Positions 24,101 through 36,100 of a DNA stretch of 64,000 bases are shown here, in pieces; positions within the stretch are counted from its first letter, which is position 1, and the number at the start of each line of letters is the position of its first letter. Under the pieces are notes generated by a model that had not been told where the DNA came from, made no database searches, and saw only the letters and a program-made list of their open reading frames with translations. The stretch comes from Siderastrea radians (Eukaryota > Cnidaria > Anthozoa > Scleractinia > Rhizangiidae), in contig OZ024896.1 of assembly GCA_964017195.1 (NCBI GenBank), forward strand, positions 28,107,430-28,171,429. The letters are read 5' to 3'. Made by a program: the position numbers and the translations under genes.

Positions 24101-27100
24101 TAGTTTGAAAATTCACAGTTTGTAATAGAAAGGCATACCTGTACACAACATCCTGCTCAACTGTAGCACTTGCGCTGTTAACTCCTTCAGTGCTATGACA
24201 GCCCTTCTCTGTTGAATCAATACATGTTTCTATTGCTTCTACAGTTTGGCTTGTTGGCTCACTGGCAGACTCACTCTCAGATCCGCTCAAAGTTATCTCA
24301 ATCCCTTCTTCTGTGTCATTTTCATCGTTACTTTTCACGCTCGACGAATCTTTTCCAGTTTGTGCCTGACGACACTCACTCTTCGAATGATCTCCATCGA
24401 CCCTAGAGAGTTCTATAGACTGTAACTGCTGCGTTGCGTGATCTAAGTCATCCATTTCAAATATACCTTCCTCGTGACTTTCAAATTTGGCCTCCTGTTT
24501 CATATTCTCCAGGGCTTTATCGTGAGTTTTCTTGGTGCAGTCACTGGAATTGTTGTTCGGTGCGATTGGCTCTGAAAGAAAATGTCACAGAATAGCGAAA
24601 TTTGTCATGTGACTGAGCCCCGTCTGATTGGTATGCAACCAGTTGTAACTTTAAACAAGTCTAAGTTTTTGATCGTTGTTTGTTTATTTATTTTCCACGT
24701 GTTTTAAAGAGAGCAGCTCTGGAATAGAAATTTAGTTTCCTGGTTATCAAGACTTCCATTTCTTTTTTCAACTTTTGCATACTTGTTTTTCTCCGTTCTT
24801 TGTTGTACAGGTATTTATGTGTTTGTTTGTTTTTTTGTATCATGTACTAAGGATTGACAAGCTGTAATTATACTAAACATTACGTTTATTATTGTTCACT
24901 TACTGTTTTTGGTATTGCCAGGTATGGAGCTGAAATACAGGAAACTGTTTTTCCAACAAGTGAAGAAGTATTCAAACACTAAAGTCAAAAGGAAAAACAA
25001 TTATTAACATTGACTAAGAACAGTACTACAAATATAGCTAGTTTCCATCGAAAGCTTTCTTTAACTTTAAACAATACTTCCGGTGCAAGTCCTCACAAAT
25101 GCATGTCTATATACATTTTTCTTTACATTGTATTACTTTTTAAAAAAACAATTCTTCATTTCTACCAATATACCATTTACACACATAATGCAAAGCTACT
25201 ACACCTGACAATTATAACATTCGCACAATATTTTCCACATTAATACTAAATTCCCTTGTCCACCTTTCCAGCACTGAAAATTGTTCTTCAAAGAAGTCAT
25301 TTGCATTTTAAAACAAAAGTTTGAATTTTCAAGGACTTGAAGAGATTTGTTCCACAGTTCAAGTGCAACCAGATATCCCACAGTTACACAAGCTTGGGAC
25401 CTCAAGCGTTTGCTTACAAAAGGTATCTGCTTCTGCAGTTATGGGCAGAATGCTGGGAAGGGAGCGCTGGCACATGACTGGGACCATAACTTAATGTTCT
25501 AATGTCATAGTTTCTGCCTTGGTGAGGTGTCCACACTGGAGAGACGTCAGTTCGCAGAGGTACTTTTCAAGGGCCCTGGAGCGTGTTTCTTGCAACTTGC
25601 AATAATGTACTGGGCCCAAAAAAACCATTTTACGAATACAACGCTCTTCAATAGAGACTCAATTTTTATCGATTTAAAAAGCCAAAATTTTAAAACCTTT
25701 TTCAAAATCTTTCTAACTTTATCAAACACATTGGCAAGTTTGCAGTTATTATTACCACCAACTGATTAAAAACAGGACCTGGTAAGTTATCGAGACTTTC
25801 AAGACAATGACTGAAACATACCACTGTCACTGCTCATTGAAGAAGCAACATTTCGTTTCAAAGCAAAAGGATCTGTGGAAATAAAGATGAACAACCTCAA
25901 GCGACATGAATTGCTTAGCTTTATATAGACAAGTTGTTGTAAAATGGATACAGTTGCTGAAAGGTGTTGCAGAGCTAACACTGCAAATGACATTCAGTCA
26001 TTCGATGATACCCAAAAAAATATTCTTAGTACCAAAGACAGTCTACCACGCATTTTTCAGAGATATTTAAACAACCATGATTCTAAAAAAAAAAACTTTA
26101 AAATACAAAGAATGTATGGCATTTTCTTTCCAAATTCAAGTTCAATTATCTCTGAAAAATGCGTGGTTACCCCCAGTTTTCTTTTTGGATTCTGATACCC
26201 CTTGCTAAGATCTGCGTTTTCAACATAGCCATAAAACCGTGGAAAAATACCGTTGTATTAGTGAGCAAACTCCTCAAGAAACCCAGCAGCATGGCTGAGC
26301 GGTTAGCGCGTTGGACTCGCAACCCGGAGGTCCTGAGTTCGAGTCCTGGCCACACTTGTAGATAGCCAACTGGTTTGCCTCCCGCCAGTTGGGGTTTTTA
26401 GTCATGTTATGTATTTTGATCAGTTATTTGTTTATGATTATTTCAGTGGAGTGCCTGTGAACTAGCCGTATTAGCTAAGCGCACTTCCACTTAAAACAAT
26501 TACATTTACATTTTTTTTACCCGCAAATGTCAGACCAAAACCGAGATGCGCAGAACGCATGCACAGTAACAAAAGGAGGCACCGTCCTTAACCAACTCAC
26601 CTTCAACTGCTATCCTTCGATGTCCCCATTTTTTTGTTGCTCGTTTAAGTGGTACTGGTTCTTTTATGGATATCACAAGATTTGGTAAATCAAAGTCGAT
26701 ACAGTAAAACCTAAAAGACACCAATGCAGTCAGGATTATTAACCGGCCGTCGCCATGATGGCGACCGCCGGTTTATAAAATGGACACGGTTTTTGGTGAA
26801 AGCAAGTTGGCTTAACATACGAAGAAAGTGCTGTAAAGCTTGTGGTACGGGTACTCAAGAGCGGTACTGTCTTATACAAGACGCATGCGCATGTTAGTCT
26901 TCTGAATGTTACCTTCCTATGTTTTTGTCTTTTAATTTACAGTATTTAAGATATGAACGGCGAAGGGTTGTTTAAGTTTGGGGTTTTTTGTACAGTACAG
27001 CCCAAAAATAATGCACGCGCAAGAACTTCTTTTTGCGTCCGCAAGCCGAGAACTTCTTGCGGCTACTTGCAGGATGCCTGCACTTGAATACTGCAAGCCG

Positions 27101-30100
27101 CAAGAACGTCTTTGCGTTTAGAAGTTAAAACCGCAAGAACTTCTTTGTGGTAAGATATCTGGACCGCAAGTAAGCGCAAGAACGTCTTTGCCCTAACATC
27201 TTAAAAACCCGGAACCCGGAGAAGGTAAAAAAGAGACCACTTTATAGCGCAAGGCACGTTCGAAATTGGCTGCCTTTGTAACTTGCAATCAGTTGTTTAT
27301 TTGGTCCCTTGTAAGTTTTTTTCTTTGGTTTTGAATTTTTTATCCGATAAAGAGTTCACTAGGTTCTGAATTTGACACTGGTCGCCTTCTATGTTATTTT
27401 TTAACGGCTAGGGAGAAACGAGACTCAAACGAAGCACGCGTGTTATTGTTTATGTGTCCCGGAGTCCCAGACATGCGGTACGCTTAGCGGCGCGAAAGGT
27501 TTCGCTCGATTTATTTCACTTAAATGAGGAACAATGGCAAAGCACAGTCCATCAGTCACATTATTAAAAAACCGACATTCACCTGTTCAGTGTTGCTGTA
27601 CTTCCACCAACATATTAAACTCGGACAAATACTTTTAATTAGTTGCGCTCACACGTGTGAGAAATGAACATGGTCACTCAGATGAGAAGAAATAATACCC
27701 GAAGTCTTAATTGGAAAAACACATTATGTTTGTAAAAATAGTTCCACTCATTACGCTGAAGTCGATATCACATTTTAAATCTTCGAAGTAAACCGAAAAA
27801 GTCTGAAGGAAACTAAAACTCCGCGATTTGAAAGAAATTCGGCACGTCAATTCTAACCTGAGTAAACACAAATCTGCCGTATGGAAATTTGGTATGATTT
27901 GCTTGAATGACATTTTGTAACGCAATGCATGAGCAGTTCTCTAAGTCGTCAAGACAGCAAGCCCCGGGCAGCAAGCTGTGTCGAAAGGCGAATGTGTGGT
28001 TGAAATCATATGTCTATGCTATTTCTTCGAGTATCCCTTTTTTGCTGGGAAATTAAACTGGTAAAGATGCAGGGATTCTTGATGACTTCACCCACGCGAT
28101 GGCATGACCTCCTGCATCTGTAAGTCTGGTCTTGTCTTGCCTGTCAAAGAAGAGTTCGCGCAGTTTGCCGCAATTATAGCTTTTGGACCTTTTTGTTTCT
28201 ATTTCTTGGATGGAATGAAAAACTGAATTGAGTCAGTTCTGAGTTGAACCCGTATCACTGTATCTGAGACACGCTTAAAAAAATTGTTCATGTTTTGTCA
28301 TGTGCTGGAGATCATGTTTACCGGGTGTTTATCTTGCAGTCGGAAAGCTGGCGGATATTCCATTTCGTGATGTGAATTTTCTTCGATACTTCGGTTGTTC
28401 GAACATTTGCTTCCTTGATTTTTTTATTAGCCTTGTGAACTTTCGCTTGACTTGGCGAATTGTCGCGCCAACACGCCAACACGACGAAAAATCGCTCGAA
28501 AGCTCGGTGATATTTCAAAGAGAATAGAGCGCGAGATTCGCTCTCATTACTTTTGCAATACCTCACACTAACACGAGCACTACAAGTTTCTTCGGCTGGA
28601 CCCTCACTACTTCTTGCGCCTTCTTGCGGCTTGCGGTAACATTAGTAACTTCTTGCGGCTAGATTTTCAACTTCTTGCGTTTCGAATGTTCTTACGGGTA
28701 AACTGCAAAAACCTAGCACTTTCGCTTCTTGCGCGGGCTTGCGTGTTCTTGCGGCGCAAGAACTTCTTGCGCCACTTCTTGCGCGTGCATTATTTTTGAT
28801 AGGATTGAATGCGAAAATAGGATTGAATGCGAAATTGACTGTGTTGTCTGATCTAGTTAGTGGCTATGGTGAAATTTTTTTTAGCGCAGGAGTTTTTTTT
28901 ATTGGGATTGACATTTTGAGGGGTGTAAAAATGTGGGAGTCAGAAGGATTTGTGAATGTCAGGACCATATCACGCTTCTGTGAATGTGATTTGCTTTGAA
29001 AGTTGCGTTTTGCGTGAGAGGCAGTTTCCCTTGGCGTTTTATGGGGGGGGGGGGGGTGGTTTGCGAAGTGGATTGTAAGGTTTCTGATTGGCTAACTTGT
29101 ATTTCGCAGCGGACAAAAAGGACAGTTGCGTTTTGCCGGCGTGGGCTAGGAAGAGAAGGAATTGGTACTAGTATGATGATGCAATATTAGTTGATTGCAC
29201 ATCAGTACATGATAGTTCTTGTGAACGGAGAGAAATGAGTGTTTATTTGAGGCGAGAAGTTGATACGAAGGAATCGTCATTAATAAGGAGTTTTTTATTA
29301 ATAAGGCAGGTGTTACGAGTCTTTTTGCATTGAAAGAACGAAAATATCTGAATATTATCGACGGATTTGTGTGGTTTGCGTGTGGTGTTCGCTAAAGGCT
29401 ACGAGCAGTCTCACTTTCCGTTCAGAGGTAGATAGTGAAGGAAAAGAAAAACAGGCGAGTGAGCGCGAAATCGATTGCGGCTCGACAGGCGCGTTAGCTT
29501 TCAAAGACGTGGGCGACTTTCGTCCCCGCTCGCTTGTTTACCTGGTTAGCGGGTTAGCAAACTGGATTTAAACATCACGTCATGAGATATCTTGACGTGC
29601 CCCATACTCTGACGATCTGCTCGAGCTCGTGTTTTTTGATTCTACTGCTATGTTCACTGTTTGTATTTAAGGTCTAGGCACAACAGTAAATACTTCGTCG
29701 TCCCTATGTGAGCATTCTCAGTTGTGGACGAATTCATATCGACATTCAACGTTTGAGTGATTTTGCGTTTTTCAGCACAAATAAAGCGATAAGAAAGATA
29801 AGCTGAGTCATCAGAGTTTAAACATTACGTCATCCAGTACCGCTATAGTCAAAATATTGTGTCACACAATCACACTTTTCCTCACGCCGGTTCGTAAAAA
29901 AAGAGGATCGCGCTAACATTTGTGAAACCTAGGGGTGGGGAGGGTCAGAATGGCCGGTTAAAATGCCCAATGGGCTTTCTTGTTAGATATGAAATCAACT
30001 TCAAACGATGTTGTGGAGGTAACCAGCTGAGCTGAGGTAGCTTGCCAAGACTCCAGGGGAGGTACTCCCATATATAAGCAGGGTTTATTCTAGAAATTGG

Positions 30101-33100
30101 CCAATGAGGGCCCAGTGGACTCCCTTCTGTAATTTTAGGGGGGGGGGGGGCCTTTTTCAAGAAAGGGGGCCCAAGAAAGGAGCGACTGAGAAGGCCTGGG
30201 CTTGAGTAACTGCAGAATCCCAGATGTTTGTCTCGTAAAATAATGGCTCTCGTCCCTTGTAAATGGTGACTTGCCCGTTTTGTTTTTATTATGATTATTA
30301 TCGTTACATTTATATGCATGGAAGAAAACATAATAACTCAGAAGAAACTCAAGAAGGCACAGGACACGAACACAGAAACAAATGAAGAAGAAAAAAAAGC
30401 AGTTGAGACAGTAAGAGGCTATAAATTTCGAAGTATAGAGTGGAAGTCGTATCAATCTTATCGTCAGTGGTGTTTTCGAATACTTTATTTCAGAAAATTA
30501 GTACTTATCCTCGGGCACAATTTTCTGAGGAAAAGTTAATACGCGAGTTAAACACGTCAAGGTGTCCTAGTTTGTAAAAGCACAAACGTTTCGGGCATAG
30601 CCCTTCTTCAGTGTGCAGGAATATGTGCGTTGCGCCATACAAAAGCCTAACTGAAAAATGTGCACGTAAAACGCGCGCACAAGAAAAGAACAACCAAAGC
30701 ACGTGCACGTGGAATGAACATACTTATAATTTCATAAAACTGAAATTAATATTGAGTTCGCCCGGCTTGAGCGTGCCGAGCTCAAAGATTAATTGCGTCT
30801 CCCGCCGCTTTCGACTGGTGTTGCTGCCACTGCATTGCTTGACACCGCAGATGCCCCATTTGACGCGCCAATGTAAATTTTATATGGCATTTTTTTTCCA
30901 ATTGTGGAAATCCCGCAAAACTGCGCTCTAGAACAAACCCTGTATAAGCTACATGGGTATGTGCTGCTGTTAAGGATATGGTTTTCAACCAGTTTAGTCT
31001 GAGATAGTCGATGGAAATCAGAGAGTTTGGTCTAGAACAGGGCATGATTTATCTGGAAACAGATCAGTGGTGTGAAGAATTTATTCTGGAATAGAAATTG
31101 ACACTTAGTCTCTGTCTAGTGTGATCGTCCAGGTTGGAATATTCCTGAGGAGGACTGTTAATGGTGACATTCACTGATGTGTTGACAACCTAAGTGGGAG
31201 TCACCTTCAGTGTCAAGTTTACTTGACTCTCGTTACTTTATCAAGCCCTGGTTAGGTCACTCGACTCTTACATAAAAAAAACACATTGTTATAAATGTGA
31301 TGGTGAATTTTAAGCCTGGTGAATATATGAGAAAGATGTTTATTCAGTTAATGACACAGGTGACTCAGAAAAAAATCCGAATCCTCCCAACAGGAGTCGA
31401 ACCTAGGACCTTGCCACCTATCGACATTTCAGTCCTAGCAGTAGGCAAGACGTTTGTAACATGAACCTAGTTCAATGGCCTTAGCTCCCACGAGTCTCCT
31501 GTAGCTCAGTGGCAGAGCACCTAGACTAGTAACCAGAAGGTCATAGGTTCGACTTCTGTTGGGAGAACTTGGATTTTTTTCTGAGTGGCCTGTGTCATTA
31601 ACTGAACAAAACGTCTTTCTCACACTCACATTGATGAAAAATAAGTTATTGTCACCACCAAGAGTCTTCCTTAGGACTTTTCACATTTAGCTGGTCACAC
31701 CAGATACCCCTGTAGACTACTGAGACTGCTGGTTCAAACATGAAAAATTTTTTTGAAGTCACAGGTCAGTGTTTCCTCAAAAATCCTCAACAATGAAAAA
31801 TTACAGGTTCTAAAACATGACATTGTATTTAAGTGCCTGTGAAGTAAAATCTAAGTTTATTTGAGAGGCCTTTCAAAGTAAAGAAGGAGAGATATCCAAG
31901 ATTTTATGTTATGTAAATTAGAAATTGATGAAGTCATAGGTGGTAACAGCATGGAGACAAATCACAAAATGAAGTGTATCTCACAAAAGAATGGATGAAG
32001 ATAACTGAACCTTGGCAACAATATTGGTGAGGCAATTTGTAAAAGTGCGATCTTCTACCAAAGATTATTTTTTTACAAACCCACAAACTGTAACTTACAT
32101 TAAGATAAAGTTTAGTGTCTAATCCAGCAGACTAAGTGATATTAGACTGATCGCTCATCAAAGCCTTCACTTAGATATGGCTTTTGTAGCAAATTTTAAA
32201 GCTGCAGGGCTTCTTGGCTTGTCTGGTTTTAAGTATACAGGGCTTCTTGTATGTTCTTAAACTTACCTGAACAGCTGAAACCACAAACTTCCAACTTCTT
32301 CATTGTTACCACTGGCAAAGTCGTTTGACGCACTCACATTTTCTGTGTCAATCACCTGGCAAAATACGTACATTTTAGTGTCTTCTATTAGCAGTAGTAT
32401 GAGATAAATTTGACATTTTACTTAAGTGGTTAAGTTAAGTGTGAAAGCACAAATTGCAAAGTTTTATTTTGTGAATTGATCAATATTTTTCTTGAGGAAC
32501 ATTTGGTTTTTGTGATCATAGGTAGGTGTTTAGTTTCGTGGATCTCAGGTATTGAAATAACAGCACCTGAGTTGTCCTCTATTACACAAACGTAAACACA
32601 ATGATCCTTTTCAAGTCTGGCATGTTAAGAGACTTAAAGAAAGCTCTAGTTTTTCATCACAACTTAACCAAAATTTCTGAGACAATTAAGTTCTTCACAA
32701 TGGATATTCCACCAAATCTATCCATTGGGTGCCCCTGTCATAACTTATGAGATGTTCAACAGTACCTCAGATGGCGTCCATCTTGGCAGAACTGGAGGGC
32801 TTGTCTCCTGTAAGAACTGTATCACCATTAAAGCCAACGAGTATCCTGGCAAGCCTCCCTCTGATTGACAATCAACGCTACACAACTAAAACAACAAAGA
32901 CATCATACATGTAACTGCAGGGGTCAGCATGGTCCATAAAGATTTTTATAATCAAAATTGGATATTTTTATATCCTTACTTTTGTTGTAGGTTAAAATGA
33001 ATTTCAGGTAAAAATGACTTCAAAGTAGTTTGGTTATTTTGTATTTCCTTTGTTTTACAGTCATTATCATCAAACTGAAACAAAGGAAAATACAAATCAA

Positions 33101-36100
33101 ACTAGTTTGAAATCATTTTGACCTGAAATTCATTTTAAACCACAACACTTTTTTCACCCTCTTCTTTTTCTGTCTTCCAGATTTGATATAAATGTTGAGT
33201 GAAATGATAGAGAAAGATGTGAGAATTAAAGCTGTAGCAACAATGCGCTGCAGGCAATTGAAGAATGTTGGTTGTAGTAGGAAAGCTGGAATATTCAGAT
33301 TGCCATGAGAATGGGACAAAGAAAACATAGTCACGCAATGTGCGCAGAGCTGAGGACATTTTGTTTCACAAGATGGTGAAATTTATCAGGACAACCTATG
33401 CATTTTACCCACCTTGAACCCTCAACCTGCCATCCCAACAATCCCCCCCCCCCAAAAAAAACATTGTCTGTCTTCATCCAGGTGTATAAAATGGATAGTG
33501 GCCATCAAAATGCAATCTACCCTTGTAGGGTTCTCAGAGAAATGAAATGGAACTTATAAAAATGGAATTGCAGAGAACCTTTAGGCTAGAACATGTTCTT
33601 GCATCTAGTTATTTTGTTGCATTAATTTTATAATATACATACCCTTGCCCAGTATCGAAGCCCAACGGCCAGAGTTCCCACACGAGGATCAAGATCGCTG
33701 TACCTCTTTAACAAGCAACTAGTTTTGGATGCCTAATCAGGAAAAATATTTACATATCAATGAAAAACCAAAATAATTATCTTAACACAATTTTTTCTGT
33801 AGTTAAGACAAGTAAGCATAATAACTATCATGATCATCCGCTAATTCTTACGACTAAATTAAAGGGAATGTATGATAATCAGTAAGGAGAGTTGATCTTT
33901 TGAGCTTGGATAAAAACATCTAAATGAGATGCAATATGTACTTACTGTCACATTTCCAGGGCTTAGCTCACAATCCAGTCCACTAAGAAAAGAAGAAATT
34001 AAGAAAGAACATTATAGTTTCTGCAGCTTTCTTTTTACTCATGGGATATTCAATTACCACAAACACTTAACTCAGGCTCAGAAGGACAAAACATTTTTTC
34101 TTAAACTGGCAACATACTGAATGTTCAAACTAGGGAAAATGTAAAAAAAAATTAGCTTGTAGGTACTAATTCCAAAATATAGTACCTATGAAAGCATTGT
34201 GCACTTGAAAAAAAAGGAAGATCTTACTAGTTTTGTCAGTGGTACTTTTTCTCGGAGTTTTTCAATAAAGTCAGTTTTTCAGGGAATTTTAAAGGGAACT
34301 GACATTTTTTTGATTTGTGTTGACAGAGAAAATCTTAAAGATCAGGCATATCATCCAGTTCTATCCCTTCCGGTCAGGGATAGAACTGGACTGGTCTCCT
34401 TGAATGAGAAATTACTACACAACCATTTCCAGATGCCCTCACAGGTAGGCTATGCCTCAAATTCGCATAAAATCTCAGGTTAAAATGTGTGGTTCACCTG
34501 CTGGTCTTTACGTTTTTTTTTTCTGGCACATAGAACCTTATTACATGGACACTGAAGGAAAAGAGCCAAGCTATGTATTATGCACATGTCTAAATAATTT
34601 TTTGAAAAGTGTTTGTCTCTATGGGACCACTTAATTTAATAAGTCTCCAAAGGGTGGCGCACAGATTGAAACATCCATGCTGAATGAGCCATTGTGAGGT
34701 GAAAGAGGTGTCCATGAGGAAAAGTCCTTGGCTGATTATTTAATTTAATATATAAACCAGTATCAAAAGTTGTTTCTTTGTACACCATCCTCACAAATAC
34801 CAATACGCTAAATCTCAAAACCTCAAATCAAATTCTGTGTTTGTGAAGGTACACTTTGAGTGAACAAGTATGAATTTGCTCCATTTTGTGCACAAAAATA
34901 AAATAAATAAATAAATAAGTAAATAAAAATAAATGAATAAAATATGCCTACAAACCTGGAAACATGTTTGAATAATATCCGTGGCACTTTGGCATCAAAT
35001 TCACTTTTCACTTCACAATAATTATCTGGAATAAGCAGTTAAATTTTTATATTACAATCTTGAAAAAAAAATTGTGACTTAGCTAGCTCCTTTTCGCTCT
35101 GATTCACCAAGGGGGTATGTGACTTCAAGTTAAGTGTTTTACTTGACGCCACTATGACACAGGACAAAGGGATTAGTCTCCAGTAGTCAAACACCTCGGT
35201 CCATTTAATACCAACTGATTACATAAGGTTGACTAGACACCATAAAGAGAATCAAAAGCTGACCTTTCAAGCAAATGAAAGAAGGGTTAATGCTTGAAAG
35301 GTCAGCTTTAAAGATCTCTTTACTCTGTTTTGTGTTTTGTGATACATGACAACATTAGCAAAGGCCTTCACCGTGGCATGCTGTCTTTGATATTAAAACC
35401 CAAGAGACACTAATCACTTTTCAGTTTAAATATATTTTGGATTTTATGATCAGGTTAATTACTTATGAGTTAACCTGTAAACAGTCACATGAAGGGAAGC
35501 TTGAGGCCGAAGGCAATGGATGAATGCACAAGCCATGTCTCCAGTTACTGAATTGATACTAAACTCCCATCACTCAAGAAAACATAAACAAAACCAGAGG
35601 ATTTACACTTGATTGCATGTTTATGTTTTATCTGTGCTAATATTGTCAGTGATGGCACATCTTACCATCTTTTTGAAGCAAATCCAAAATCGACAATAGA
35701 ACATGGGGCACATTAGCCTGGTGAAAAAAACAAAACAAAACAAAACAAAAAGAAAAAAGATCTTGAGGAAAGATTTTCGTAAATCTGTCAGTAGTACATA
35801 GTTAAGGTTACATGTATTGCTGTCCTTGCATGATAGTATGAAAGGACAGCTTTCCCTAACAGTTCACCAAAACCCATTTTATATTACCGAGTGTCTCTTG
35901 TCTAAAAACACGAGAACAGGGTAAACTAATTAAAAGAAGTCTCTTTTTAAAAAAGATCTGCAGAAAACATTTCCATAAATCTGTCAGTAGTATAATTAAA
36001 TTTACATGTATTGTTGACAGTCCTTGCATGATAGTAAGAAAGGACAGCTTTCCCTAACAGTTCACCAATACCCATTATGTATAACCGAGAGTGTTTCTTG

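Noticed and set aside
26159..26365. Plus-strand open frame ending in a tRNA-like region
   Set aside because: It spans a MITE and a SINE head; the peptide comes from the tRNA-like sequence, not a gene.
31495..31570. Functional tRNA-Thr gene
   Set aside because: The anticodon stem does not pair well and the sequence is one arm of a larger palindromic repeat.
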